In this document: positions 17,866 through 26,179 of the stretch, piece by piece
Numbering within the stretch: the first letter of the stretch is position 1
How the letters are laid out: each line of letters opens with the position of its first letter
Assembly: GCF_900143625.1 (NCBI RefSeq)
Contig: NZ_FRFF01000021.1
Span: forward strand, 35,594-99,593
Reading direction: 5' to 3'
DNA from: Nocardiopsis sp. JB363
GTDB taxonomy: Bacteria; Actinomycetota; Actinomycetes; Streptosporangiales; Streptosporangiaceae
Length of the DNA: 64,000 nucleotides
Notes under the pieces: generated by a model
What the model was told of the DNA's origin: nothing
The model's database searches: none
The model's input: only the letters and a program-made list of their open reading frames with translations
Translations under genes and position numbers: made by a program

Positions 17866-19083
17866 TCACTTTCCCCCGTCGAGCGCCGCCAAAGCGTCGT
17901 CGATGAGGTCCTGGGGATCCTCCAAGCCGATGGAGAACCGTACCGCGCCCGGGGAGACGCCCGCGGCGGCCAGTTCGGCCCCGCTCATCAACCGGTGCGA
18001 GGTCGAGGCCACGTGTCCGGCCAGGGTGTGGGTGCCGCCCAAGGAGGCGGCGATGGTGGCCAACCCCAGTCGGTCGACGAAGGCCATGCCGTCGTCGCGC
18101 CCACCCTTGAGGTGCACGGTGACCACGGCACCGTAACGGCCCGCGTCGAACAGCTCGCCCGCGAGGACGTGCTGGGGGTGGGAGGTCAGCGACGGGTGGT
18201 CGACCCGCTCCACGGCCGGGTGGCCCTCCAGGGCGGCGGCGAACGCCGAGGCGGTCTCGCATTGGCGCCCCACCCGCAGCGGCAGGGTCTCCAGACCGCG
18301 GTGCAGCAGGTACGCCTCGTCCGGGGCCAGGCACGGGCCCAGGTCCACGCGGGCCGAACGGATCCGCTCGATCAGCGTGGGCGAGGCCACGGCGACACCG
18401 CCGGTGGTGTCGCTGTGCCCGCCCAGATACTTGGTGGCCGAGTGCACGACCACGTCCGCGCCGGACTCCAGGGGGCGGCAGATCGCCGGGGAGGCGAACG
18501 TGGAGTCCACCACCAGAGCGGCGCCCGCCGAACGGGAGATCCGCGCCAGTTCCGGCAGGTCGGAGACGGTCATGGTGGGGTTGGAGAGCGTCTCGGTGAA
18601 CACCACCCGCGTGTCCGGGGTGATCGCCGCGCGCACCGCGTCCAGGTCGGTGATGTCCACGAAGTCGGTACGCACACCGAACCGGCGCATCATCCGGTCC
18701 AGCAGCGAGTAGGTGTTGCCGTAGATCGAGCGGGCCGCCACCACGTGCGCCCCGGCCTCGGTGAGGGCCAACAGCACGGTGCTGATCGCCGCCATCCCGG
18801 AGGCGAACGCCTGGCCGTGCACCCGGTCCGGGAGCCCCACGCCCTCCATCGCGGCGACCGCCTCGGCGAAGGCGTCCACGGTGGGGCTGTCGATGCGAGC
18901 GTAGGAGTAACCGTCGCTCTTTCCGTCCAGCACGTCGGCGAACCCCTGCGAGGTGTCGAACGCGTACGTGGTGGCGCGGTGCACGGGCATCCGCATCGGG
19001 CGTTGGGTGGGGACGGGCGCCTCAGGAAGGGAGACGGCCCTGGTGTGCTCGCCCGCGCTTCCGGTCCCGGGTGTGTATGACAT
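17866..19083 (-). CDS. Cys/Met metabolism PLP-dependent enzyme (cystathionine gamma-synthase/lyase family)
   Basis: A 405-aa fold-type I PLP enzyme. The cofactor lysine is Lys218 in HSATKYLGGHSD. Other conserved parts are ASGMAAISTVL, SNPTMTVSDLPELA, VVDSTFASP and the SIGLEDPQDLIDD C-terminal substrate region. Family members perform gamma-synthase, gamma-lyase or beta-lyase reactions on cystathionine or related thiols. The exact reaction cannot be told from sequence alone. It sits 11 bp behind gpsA and about 60 bp before ddl, an unusual place inside a lipid/peptidoglycan operon. Confidence 0.88.
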   Translation of the reverse strand: MSYTPGTGSAGEHTRAVSLPEAPVPTQRPMRMPVHRATTYAFDTSQGFADVLDGKSDGYSYARIDSPTVDAFAEAVAAMEGVGLPDRVHGQAFASGMAAISTVLLALTEAGAHVVAARSIYGNTYSLLDRMMRRFGVRTDFVDITDLDAVRAAITPDTRVVFTETLSNPTMTVSDLPELARISRSAGAALVVDSTFASPAICRPLESGADVVVHSATKYLGGHSDTTGGVAVASPTLIERIRSARVDLGPCLAPDEAYLLHRGLETLPLRVGRQCETASAFAAALEGHPAVERVDHPSLTSHPQHVLAGELFDAGRYGAVVTVHLKGGRDDGMAFVDRLGLATIAASLGGTHTLAGHVASTSHRLMSGAELAAAGVSPGAVRFSIGLEDPQDLIDDALAALDGGK

Positions 19084-19094
19084 CGTGCTCGCTC

Positions 19095-20159
19095 TCAGAC
19101 CCCGTACCGTTCCGGCTTACTGCTGCGGGACATGAACTCCGCGAGCGCCTGGGCCGGACCCAGATCGTGGTGCATCATCTTGACGACGGCCTCGGTGATC
19201 GGCATGTCGACCCCGTGGGTCCAACCGAGTTCGAGGATCGACTCGGAGGACTTGACCCCTTCGGCCGTCTGCTTGGTCTCCTCGACGACCTGCTCCAGGG
19301 TCTTACCCGCGCCCAGTTTCTCACCGAAAGTCCGGTTCCGTGACAACGGGGAGGAGCATGTCGCGACGAGGTCGCCCATCCCGGCCAGGCCGGACAGGGT
19401 GTGCTCGTCGGCACCGAGTGTCACCGCCAGGCGGGTGGTCTCGGCCAGACCCCGGGTGATGAGCGAGGCCTTGGTGTTGTCACCGAAGCCCATGCCCTCG
19501 GCCACGCCCACGGCCAGACCGATGACGTTCTTCATGGCGCCGCCGATCTCCACACCCACCAGGTCGGTACTGGTGTAGGGGCGGAAGTACGCCGACTTGA
19601 ACAGCGACTGCAACCGGACGGCCGTGGGCTCGTGCGGGCAGGCCACCACGGCGGTGGCCGGCTGGCGTTCGGCGATCTCCCTGGCCAGGTTGGGGCCCGA
19701 GACTACGGCGATCTGCTCCTCGGGCAGCTCCAGGACCTCGCCGATGACCTGGCTCATCCGCAGGAGGTTGCCCAGTTCGACGCCCTTCATGAGGCTGACC
19801 GCCACGGCGTCCCTGGGGAAGGCGTCCTTCCAGGCGGTGAGGTTGGCCCGCAGCGACTGGGAGGGGACCGCCAAGACCACGACGGAGGCGCCCGCCAGCG
19901 CCTCGTTCACGTCGGTGGTGGCCCTCAGCCCGGCGTTGAGCATGAGGCCCGGGAGGTAGTCGGGGTTCTCCGAGGCCTCGTTGATCGCGTCCACGATCTC
20001 GGCCCGGCGCGCCCACAGGACCACCTCGGCGGTGTCCTCCCGCCCCGACTTGCGGGCGAGGTCGGCGGCGTCGGCGACGACGTTGGCGAACGTGGTCCCC
20101 CAGGAGCCACCACCCAGAACCGCGACCTTGACCTTGTCATCACTCATGTACTCGGTCAT
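19095..20159 (-). CDS. gpsA: Glycerol-3-phosphate dehydrogenase [NAD(P)+]
   Basis: A 354-aa cytosolic enzyme that reduces dihydroxyacetone phosphate to sn-glycerol 3-phosphate, the backbone for phospholipids. The Rossmann motif VAVLGGGSWGTTFA is near the N-terminus. AVPSQSLR, LMKGVELG, SGPNLAREIA and GEIGGAMKNVIGLAVG-type segments carry the conserved catalytic Lys. Its ATG overlaps the plsC TGA as ATGA, so the two steps of phosphatidate synthesis are translationally coupled. An internal start at MSDDKVKVAVLGGG is possible. Confidence 0.95.
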   Translation of the reverse strand: MTEYMSDDKVKVAVLGGGSWGTTFANVVADAADLARKSGREDTAEVVLWARRAEIVDAINEASENPDYLPGLMLNAGLRATTDVNEALAGASVVVLAVPSQSLRANLTAWKDAFPRDAVAVSLMKGVELGNLLRMSQVIGEVLELPEEQIAVVSGPNLAREIAERQPATAVVACPHEPTAVRLQSLFKSAYFRPYTSTDLVGVEIGGAMKNVIGLAVGVAEGMGFGDNTKASLITRGLAETTRLAVTLGADEHTLSGLAGMGDLVATCSSPLSRNRTFGEKLGAGKTLEQVVEETKQTAEGVKSSESILELGWTHGVDMPITEAVVKMMHHDLGPAQALAEFMSRSSKPERYGV

Positions 20160-21022
20160 GCCCCCGTGTTGTTCTTCGCGTTGTCACTGTCGGCGGCCTC
20201 GGCCTGCGGAGTCTCTTCCCGCGGCGCCTCGGTCTCGGCGCCCCCATCCTCCGGGGCACGATCCTCCAAGGCGCGCTCGGTGCGCTTGGCCTCGGCCTGC
20301 TCCCGGCGGGCCTTGGCATAGTCGAAGGGCTCCGCGGGCGGCTCCTCACCGCGGATCTCGGCCTGCAACGCGGTGATGTCGGCCATGATCGCCTTGGTGG
20401 CGCCGTCCAGGACGGTGGGCGTGATCGGCTCGCCCAGGTACGCGGACAGGTCCACCGGCGGGCCGGCCCTGAACTGGATGCGCTTGCGTGGCGGCAGCAG
20501 TCGGGGCTTCTTCGAGCCGTAGGGCAGGAGGTTCTGCTCGCCCCAGTGCGCCACCGGAACGACCGGGACGCCACTGGTCAACGCCAGGCGCGCCACCCCG
20601 TTCTTGGCGGTCATCGGCCACAGATTCGGGTCACGCGTGCAGGTGCCCTCGGGGTAGAAGATCACCGAGGAACCGTCCTGGGTGAGCGCCTTCTCCGCCT
20701 CGCCCAAGGCCTTGACCGCGTCGGAGCTGCCGCGCTTGATCGGGATCTGTCCCGTGCTCCTGGCGACCGAGCGGACCACCGGAATCTTCATGACCGAGTC
20801 CTTCATGGTGAAGGTGGGCCAGCGCCGGGTACCGATGTAGAGGAAGTGGGCGACCGTCAGCGGGTCGGTCACGGACAGGTGGTTCGCCGCGATGATCACA
20901 CCACCCTGCGCGGGGACGTTCTCGGTCCCCTTCCACTCCGGTTTGGTCAACATCCAGAGCACGATGCGCACGATCCGGGACACGACCCACTTGACCCATC
21001 GTGATTCTCGTTGCTTGGCCAC
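20156..21022 (-). CDS. plsC: 1-acyl-sn-glycerol-3-phosphate acyltransferase
   Basis: A 288-aa membrane-associated acyltransferase that makes phosphatidic acid from lysophosphatidic acid. The catalytic NHxSxxD motif reads NHLSVTD. FYPEGTCTRDPNLWP forms the second acyl-acceptor motif, and VPVVPVAHWG follows. A hydrophobic helix (WVVSRIVRIVLWML) precedes the motif. The GTG start at VAKQRESRW was preferred because AGGAGT lies 5 bp upstream; the longer frame adds four residues. The C-terminal about 60 residues are a charged, Ala/Glu-rich tail not needed in the family. Confidence 0.93.
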   Translation of the reverse strand: MAKQRESRWVKWVVSRIVRIVLWMLTKPEWKGTENVPAQGGVIIAANHLSVTDPLTVAHFLYIGTRRWPTFTMKDSVMKIPVVRSVARSTGQIPIKRGSSDAVKALGEAEKALTQDGSSVIFYPEGTCTRDPNLWPMTAKNGVARLALTSGVPVVPVAHWGEQNLLPYGSKKPRLLPPRKRIQFRAGPPVDLSAYLGEPITPTVLDGATKAIMADITALQAEIRGEEPPAEPFDYAKARREQAEAKRTERALEDRAPEDGGAETEAPREETPQAEAADSDNAKNNTGA

Positions 21023-21132
21023 GGGACTCCTCACTTCGACACAACCGATTCAGTCTAGGGTGTCCGCGCCGCGCCGTTCCCCGAACATCTACCCTCGTCA
21101 CTGTCGTCGCCGTATCAAGTTCCGGGGGAACC

Positions 21133-21822
21133 GTGACCGGCTGTGGAGAGCGAGACGGGTCCGTCCGTCCCGGGGTGCGCTGGTCCCTGATCGTCCCAGT
21201 CAAGCACCTCGGTCTGGCCAAGAGTCGACTGGCCCGGGCCGCCGGGGGGCTGCGCGAGGAACTGGCGCTCGCGATCGCCTGCGACACGGTGGCCGCCGCG
21301 CGCCTGTGTCCTTCGGTGGGGACGGTGTTCGTGGTGACCGACGATCCCCGTGCGGACGCCGCCCTGTCGGCCCTGGGAGCCGTGGTGGTGTCCGGAGAGC
21401 CCGGGGGCGGGCTGAATCCGGCTTTGGAGCACGGGGCGCGCACGGCGCGGACCCTCGCGTCCGGTCTCGGGGTGTGCGCACTGTCGGCGGACCTGCCGGC
21501 GCTGCGCCCGGCGGAGTTGGAGCGGGTCCTCACGGCGGCGGCCACGTACGAGCGGTCGTTCCTGGCGGACTCGCCTCGTGTGGGGACCACCCTGTTGGCG
21601 GCGGCGCCCGGCCGGCCGTTCGCCCCGGCCTTCGAGGGGGCCTCGCGCGCACGGCACCTGGCCGGAGGAGCGCGCGAGCTGTCGCCGCCGGGGGTGGAAT
21701 CGGTCCGTCGTGACGTGGACACCCCCGAGGACCTGAAGTCCGCGACCGCCTTGGGCCTGGGTCCGCTCACACGCGCCTTGGTGGGGCGCATGGCAACCCG
21801 AGAGTCACAGAAGACCCCGTGA
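21133..21822 (+). CDS. cofC: 2-phospho-L-lactate/phosphoenolpyruvate guanylyltransferase
   Basis: A 229-aa nucleotidyltransferase (CofC/FbiD) of coenzyme F420 synthesis. It activates phosphoenolpyruvate or 2-phospholactate with GTP for transfer to Fo. The MobA-like fold shows in WSLIVPVKHLGLAKSRLA, VFVVTDDP, LSADLPAL and the C-terminal SVRRDVDTPEDL motif. The GTG at VTGCGERDGSVRPG was chosen, with a GGGGGAA stretch just upstream; the longer frame overlaps plsC antisense. It is divergent from plsC and convergent with hup. Its presence implies F420-dependent metabolism. Confidence 0.9.
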   Translation: MTGCGERDGSVRPGVRWSLIVPVKHLGLAKSRLARAAGGLREELALAIACDTVAAARLCPSVGTVFVVTDDPRADAALSALGAVVVSGEPGGGLNPALEHGARTARTLASGLGVCALSADLPALRPAELERVLTAAATYERSFLADSPRVGTTLLAAAPGRPFAPAFEGASRARHLAGGARELSPPGVESVRRDVDTPEDLKSATALGLGPLTRALVGRMATRESQKTP

Positions 21823-21921
21823 AGCGCTCTGCGTCCACCTGAGCGCCGTCCAGAGCACAAGGGAACCGTCTCCTGGCCGAGGCTGGCCCCGAATCAGGGA
21901 GCAACGACCCTGGACAGCACT

Positions 21922-21955
21922 CCGCCCGGGCCCCCTTCGGAGGGAACCCGGGCGG
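21922..21955. terminator. Hairpin between cofC and hup
   Basis: CCGCCCGGG pairs with CCCGGGCGG around a 16-nt loop between convergent genes. Confidence 0.7.
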
Positions 21956-21983
21956 GTACGTCCACTCGCCTGAGGCGAGAGGG

Positions 21984-22265
21984 CTACTTCTTGTCGCCGT
22001 TGACCAGGGCCTTGAAATCAGCGCCCGCGCGGAACTTCGGAACGAAGCTCGCGGGGACGTCGATCGTGGCGCCTGTGGCGGGATTGCGAGCGGTACGTGC
22101 CGCTCGCTCGGACTTCTCGAAAACGCCGAAGCCCGTGATGGCGACCTTGTCGCCCGACGCCACGGTGGCCTGAATGGTCTCAAGCACAGCGTTGACCGCT
22201 TCGGTCGCGGTCTTCTTGTCTCCGAGCCGGTCGGAGATCGCGTCGATCAGGTCACGCTTGTTCAT
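21984..22265 (-). CDS. hup: HU family DNA-binding protein
   Basis: A 93-aa nucleoid-associated HU protein that bends and compacts DNA as a dimer. The family signature GFGVFEKSERAARTARNPATG lies in the DNA-binding arm region, after the MNKRDLIDAISDRLGDKKTA helices. An ideal GGAGGAACCTT site precedes the ATG; a longer ORF upstream of it is spurious. It has the short, tail-less form, unlike the Lys/Ala-rich extended actinobacterial HupB/HupS. Position next to leuD is conserved in actinobacteria. Confidence 0.95.
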   Translation of the reverse strand: MNKRDLIDAISDRLGDKKTATEAVNAVLETIQATVASGDKVAITGFGVFEKSERAARTARNPATGATIDVPASFVPKFRAGADFKALVNGDKK

Positions 22266-22624
22266 AAGGTTCCTCCGGTTCCCCCTTGCTCGCACGAAAT
22301 TAGGGGAAGCAGCGGCCCTTACACAAATACAAACGCCCGTGGGCAAGGCGTGTCGGGCCCTTTCCGACCTGCAAAGTCACGCTCCGCAACGAGTGGGGCG
22401 AAGGAGCCCGCACGGGAAGCGAGTCCTTTTTGCCCCCTTCTGTGGGCCTCAAAAGCCTACGTATAACCGGATTCCGGGCTCCATGGCCACCCACCTTAAG
22501 GACACAAAGTCTGTAAGCGAATGCTCACGTCAAGTAAAGGTAAAATTATTCGGGACCGAGGGTGCGCTGCGTCACAACGACCCTCGATCCCGTGTTTTCG
22601 TGGGGCTTTCGGCCCGGGCCGCGA
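22266..22624. other. Intergenic region between leuD and hup
   Basis: This 359-bp stretch has no gene with credible codon usage. The part at about 22500-22560 is clearly A+T-richer than its surroundings and is the likely hup promoter zone reading leftward. A TTTACT/TACAGA pair with 17-bp spacing can be read on the minus strand, but other choices are equally possible. Confidence 0.4.
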
Positions 22625-23221
22625 CTAGAGCGTGGCCGGCTTCCAGGCCGGTCGGGTGCCCTCGAAGACCGTGATGTCGTCCGTGTGACGGAGCGTCAGA
22701 GCGATGTCGTCCAGACCCTCCAGCAGCCGCCAGCGGGTGTAGTCGTCCAGCTCGAACGGCTCCACCACGTCAGCGGCCGGCACGCGCACCTGACGCTCCA
22801 CCAGGTCCACGGTCACCTCGACGGTCGGGTCGGCCTCCACGGCCTCCCAGATCCGGTCGATGACCTCCTGGGGCAGCAGCACGGTGAGCAGACCGCCCTT
22901 GAGCGAGTTGCCGCGGAAGATGTCGGCGAAGCGCGGGGACAGCACCGTCTTGAAGCCGTAGTCCCGCAGGGCCCACACGGCGTGCTCACGGGACGAACCG
23001 GTGCCGAAGTCGGGGCCGGCCACCAGCACGCTCGCGCCCTCGTACTCGGGACGGTTGAGCACGAAGTCCGGGTCGGTCTTGCGCCACTCGGCGAACAGGC
23101 CGTCCTCGAAACCGGTGCGGCTGACCCGCTTGAGATAGACGGCGGGGATGATCTGGTCGGTGTCGACGTTGCTCGCGCGCAGCGGCACGGCCCGACCGGT
23201 GTGGACGTCGAACTTCTCCAT
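22625..23221 (-). CDS. leuD: 3-isopropylmalate dehydratase small subunit
   Basis: A 198-aa swivel-domain subunit of isopropylmalate isomerase, which converts 2- to 3-isopropylmalate in leucine synthesis. The N-terminus [20 protein letters not shown] with TDQIIPA, and [17 protein letters not shown], are diagnostic. It lies 30 bp after leuC and is certainly co-transcribed with it. Length is standard. Confidence 0.97.
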   Translation of the reverse strand: MEKFDVHTGRAVPLRASNVDTDQIIPAVYLKRVSRTGFEDGLFAEWRKTDPDFVLNRPEYEGASVLVAGPDFGTGSSREHAVWALRDYGFKTVLSPRFADIFRGNSLKGGLLTVLLPQEVIDRIWEAVEADPTVEVTVDLVERQVRVPAADVVEPFELDDYTRWRLLEGLDDIALTLRHTDDITVFEGTRPAWKPATL

Positions 23222-23251
23222 GGGAGGACTCTCCTAAACGGGTCGGGGCGA

Positions 23252-24649
23252 CTACAGGTCGGCCGGGGAGGACAGGGTGCCGCGGACCGCGGTGGCCGCC
23301 GCGACCTGCGGCGAGACCAGGTGGGTACGCCCGCCCCGGCCCTGACGGCCCTCGAAGTTGCGGTTGGACGTGGAGGCGCTGCGCTCTCCGGGCTTGAGCT
23401 GGTCCGGGTTCATGCCCAGACACATCGAGCAGCCCGCCTCGCGCCACTCGGCGCCGGCCTCCTGGAAGATCACTCCCAGGCCCTCCTCGTTGGCCTGCTC
23501 CTTGACCCGCATGGAGCCGGGCACGACCAGCATGCGCACGCCGTCGGCGACCTTGCGACCGCGGATGATCTCGGCGGCGGTCCGCAGGTCCTCGATGCGA
23601 CCGTTGGTGCACGAGCCCAGGAAGACCGTGTCGACGGCGACCTCGCGCATGGGCGTGCCGGCCTTCAGGTCCATGTAGGCCAGCGCCTTCTCGGCGGCGG
23701 CACGGGCGGAGGGGTCCTCGTAGGAGGCCGGCTCGGGCACGGTGTCGTCCAGCGACACGCCCTGGCCCGGGTTGGTGCCCCAGGTGACGAACGGGCTGAG
23801 GTCGTCCGCGTTCAGGGTCACCTCGGCGTCGAACTCGGCGCCCTCGTCGGTGCGCAGGCTCTTCCAGTGCTCGACCGCCGTGTCGAAGTCCGCGCCCTGT
23901 GGGGCGTGCGGGCGGCCTTGGACGTAGTCGAAGGTGGTCTGGTCCGGGGCGATCATGCCGGCGCGGGCACCCGCCTCGATGGACATGTTGCACACCGTCA
24001 TGCGGGCTTCCATGGACAGGGCCTCGATGGCCTCGCCCCGGTACTCGATGACGTAGCCCTGGCCACCGCCGGTGCCGATCTTGGCGATGACGGCGAGGAT
24101 GATGTCCTTGGCGGACACACCGGGCCGGAGGCTGCCGTCGACCGTGACGGCCATCGTCTTGAACGGCTGCATCGGCAGGGTCTGCGTGGCCAGGACGTGC
24201 TCGACCTGACTGGTGCCGATACCGAAGGCCAGCGCACCGAACGCACCGTGGGTGCTGGTGTGGCTGTCACCGCAGACCACGGTCATGCCGGGCTGGGTGA
24301 GGCCGAGCTGGGGACCGACGACGTGGACGACGCCCTGGTCGATGTCGCCCATGGGGTGCAGGCGCACTCCGAAGTCCGAGCAGTTCTTGCGCAGCGTCTC
24401 GACCTGCTTGCGGGAGACAGGGTCGGCGATGGGCGCGAGGAGGTCCATCGTGGGGACGTTGTGGTCCTCGGTGGCGATGGTCAGGTCGGGACGTCGAACG
24501 GGGCGACCGGCCATGCGCAGGCCTTCGAAGGCCTGGGGGCTGGTCACCTCGTGGACGAGGTGGAGGTCGATGTAGAGCAGGTCCGGCTCGCCTTCGGCAC
24601 GTCGAACGACGTGCTCCTCCCAGACCTTCTCGGCCATCGTGCGTGCCAT
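23252..24649 (-). CDS. leuC: 3-isopropylmalate dehydratase large subunit
   Basis: A 465-aa aconitase-superfamily subunit holding the [4Fe-4S] cluster of isopropylmalate isomerase. Cluster ligands are the Cys in [14 protein letters not shown] and the pair in [31 protein letters not shown] is the active-site aconitase motif. The first gene of the leuCD operon; the IclR regulator gene is divergent with a 124-bp shared promoter region containing a degenerate TCTC-N7-GAGA box. Confidence 0.97.
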   Translation of the reverse strand: MARTMAEKVWEEHVVRRAEGEPDLLYIDLHLVHEVTSPQAFEGLRMAGRPVRRPDLTIATEDHNVPTMDLLAPIADPVSRKQVETLRKNCSDFGVRLHPMGDIDQGVVHVVGPQLGLTQPGMTVVCGDSHTSTHGAFGALAFGIGTSQVEHVLATQTLPMQPFKTMAVTVDGSLRPGVSAKDIILAVIAKIGTGGGQGYVIEYRGEAIEALSMEARMTVCNMSIEAGARAGMIAPDQTTFDYVQGRPHAPQGADFDTAVEHWKSLRTDEGAEFDAEVTLNADDLSPFVTWGTNPGQGVSLDDTVPEPASYEDPSARAAAEKALAYMDLKAGTPMREVAVDTVFLGSCTNGRIEDLRTAAEIIRGRKVADGVRMLVVPGSMRVKEQANEEGLGVIFQEAGAEWREAGCSMCLGMNPDQLKPGERSASTSNRNFEGRQGRGGRTHLVSPQVAAATAVRGTLSSPADL

Positions 24650-24738
24650 GGGAGATCGCCTCTCTCGTGTCTTCTCGGTCTTCGGTCCCGCCGCGTCTCG
24701 TACGTTTCCGGAACCTTCGCGCGGATGATCGGCCCGAC

Positions 24739-24767
24739 TTGCATTCCATATATCGAGACGGCAATAT
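24739..24767 (+). promoter_or_regulatory. Predicted promoter of the IclR gene, leaderless transcript
   Basis: TTGCAT and CAATAT are separated by exactly 17 bp, and the ATG follows six bases after the -10 element. Transcription would start at or next to the ATG. No Shine-Dalgarno sequence precedes the start, which supports leaderless translation. Confidence 0.5.
24744..24758 (+). promoter_or_regulatory. Degenerate BCAA-box in leuC/ndgR intergenic region
   Basis: TTCC-ATATATC-GAGA has the same N7 spacing as the TCTC-N7-GAGA elements at ilvB and leuB, with the right half intact and two mismatches in the left. It sits between the -35 and -10 of the IclR promoter, a position fit for autoregulation. 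Binding is inferred. Confidence 0.35.
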
Positions 24768-24773
24768 CAAGCC

Positions 24774-25508
24774 ATGGACAACTCTAGCTCATCCAGCGGT
24801 GTCGGTGTCCTGGACAAGACCATGTCCGTCCTCGACGCCCTGGAATCGGGGCCCGCGTCCCTGGCCCAACTGGTCCAGATCACCGGCCTGGCCCGCCCCA
24901 CCGCCCACCGCCTCGCCGTCGCCTTGGAACGTCACCGCATGGTGACCAGGGACAGCCAGGGTCGCTTCGTGCTCGGGCCGCGCCTGGGCGAGTTGTCGAT
25001 AGCCACCGGCGAGGACCGTCTGCTCGCCGTGGCCGCCCCGGTCCTGGTCCAGCTGCGCGACCTCACCGGCGAGAGCGCGCAGCTCTACCGCCGCCAGGGC
25101 GACCTGCGCGTGTGCGTGGCCGCGTCGGAGCGCAGTAGCGGTCTGCGCGACACCGTTCCGGTGGGAAGCGAACTGCCCATGAACGCGGGTTCGGCCGCCC
25201 AGGTGCTTCTCGCCTGGGAGGACTCCGACCGCATCAGGCGCTCACTGGTGGGCGCGCGCTTCACCGCGGCGAGCCTCGCGCAGGTACGCCGCCGCCGCTG
25301 GGCGCAGAGCGTCGCCGAACGCGAGCAGGGCGTGGCCTCGGTGTCGGCGCCCGTCGCCGGACCGGGCGGCCGGGTGATCGCCGCGGTCTCGGTGTCCGGC
25401 CCGATAGAGCGTCTGACGCGTTCGCCGGGACGCATGCACTCCCAGGCGGTGGTGTCGGCGGCGGAGAAGATCAGCGAGTCCCTGCACACCTACGAGGGAG
25501 GACACTAG
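24774..25508 (+). CDS. ndgR: IclR-family transcriptional regulator of leucine genes (NdgR/LtbR-like)
   Basis: A 244-aa regulator. A winged helix-turn-helix occupies about residues 10-70 (VLDKTMSVLDALESG, ITGLARPTAHRLAVALERH). The IclR effector domain follows, with YRRQGDLRVCVAASERSSGLR and the conserved GSELPMNAGSAAQVLLAWE. Divergent orientation to leuCD is the conserved place of Streptomyces NdgR and mycobacterial/corynebacterial LtbR, which control leucine and other amino acid genes. The symbol rests on this synteny. The ATG lacks a ribosome-binding site, see the promoter entry. Confidence 0.85.
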   Translation: MDNSSSSSGVGVLDKTMSVLDALESGPASLAQLVQITGLARPTAHRLAVALERHRMVTRDSQGRFVLGPRLGELSIATGEDRLLAVAAPVLVQLRDLTGESAQLYRRQGDLRVCVAASERSSGLRDTVPVGSELPMNAGSAAQVLLAWEDSDRIRRSLVGARFTAASLAQVRRRRWAQSVAEREQGVASVSAPVAGPGGRVIAAVSVSGPIERLTRSPGRMHSQAVVSAAEKISESLHTYEGGH

Positions 25509-25627
25509 CGGCCCCCACCCTCTATCCCCTTTGATCCCCTGAGGGCGGCACCCGATCCGGGCGTCGCCCTCGACGCGTCCTACCGCACCAGAAGGCGTCG
25601 ACCCCGGACAACCCCCGGAAACGACGA

Positions 25628-25655
25628 AAGGCCCCATCCGTATGGATGAGGCCTT
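25628..25655 (-). terminator. Hairpin after the first tRNA-Glu
   Basis: AAGGCC and ATCC pair with GGAT and GGCCTT in a bulged stem 9 bp beyond the tRNA 3' end, reading minus. Confidence 0.65.
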
Positions 25656-25664
25656 CACTACTTG

Positions 25665-25737
25665 TACCCCCGAGCGGATTCGAACCGCCGTTACCGCCTT
25701 GAGAGGGCGGCGTCCTAGGCCACTAGACGACGGGGGC
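25665..25737 (-). tRNA. tRNA-Glu (CTC)
   Basis: A 73-nt tRNA without encoded CCA. The acceptor stem GCCCCCG pairs with CGGGGGT, leaving discriminator A. The anticodon stem CCGCC/GGCGG closes the loop with CTC, and the T arm carries GGTTCGAATCC. The sequence is identical to the copy at 25852-25924. Confidence 0.95.
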
Positions 25738-25818
25738 AGGACATGATCCGTGTGGACCGTGAAAACCATGATAACCACACGAACCGGACACCGATGGCGA
25801 GCATCGGCTCAGAAAGAA

Positions 25819-25839
25819 GGCTTCCACATCGTGGAAGCC
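25819..25839 (-). terminator. Hairpin after the second tRNA-Glu
   Basis: GGCTTCCAC-atc-GTGGAAGCC, a perfect 9-bp stem, lies 12 bp downstream of the tRNA in the minus direction. Each tRNA-Glu therefore seems to be a separate transcription unit or processed unit. Confidence 0.65.
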
Positions 25840-25851
25840 GCTCCCTGCTTG

Positions 25852-25924
25852 TACCCCCGAGCGGATTCGAACCGCCGTTACCGCCTTGAGAGGGCGGCGT
25901 CCTAGGCCACTAGACGACGGGGGC
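25852..25924 (-). tRNA. tRNA-Glu (CTC), second identical copy
   Basis: A 73-nt gene identical base for base to the first copy, including the CTC anticodon. The flanks differ, so duplication was limited to the tRNA or the flanks have diverged. Confidence 0.95.
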
Positions 25925-25975
25925 GCACTTGTGGATCCGAGGATCCGTGCGTTCGACACCGAGACATCGAACTCG

Positions 25976-26047
25976 CTGGCCTACCAGGACTCGAACCTAG
26001 ACTAACTGAACCAGAATCAGTCGTGCTGCCGATTACACCATAGGCCA
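25976..26047 (-). tRNA. tRNA-Gln (CTG)
   Basis: A 72-nt tRNA. The acceptor stem TGGCCTA pairs with TAGGCCA, leaving discriminator G. The anticodon loop TTCTGGT gives CTG, and the T arm is GGTTCGAGTCC. In actinobacteria it is charged with Glu by GltX and then amidated by GatCAB, both encoded in this window. Confidence 0.95.
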
Positions 26048-26179
26048 ATGCTTTGGGAGGACCCGGTCGCTTTCGCGTCCCTGTCCCCCTCGGCGACGTT
26101 GACAACTCTAGCGGACATTCGGAGTGCTCGCGAACAGGATTCGGGGTGGTGGGCCCCACAGGCCCCACCACCCCGGGGG

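Noticed and set aside
16411..19080. An 889-codon open frame on the plus strand
   Set aside because: It runs antisense to ddl and the PLP enzyme gene. Its translation is rich in Gly/Arg/His/Val with no family match, as expected for the complementary frame of high-GC genes.
24650..24758. Open frame starting MECKSGRSS before leuC as an attenuation leader
   Set aside because: It has no Leu/Ile/Val run and overlaps into leuC out of frame, and no terminator follows.
25665..25924. Repeated tRNA-Glu as possible integration (att) sites of a mobile element
   Set aside because: The DNA between the copies is only about 115 bp and there is no integrase, so a simple tandem tRNA duplication explains it.
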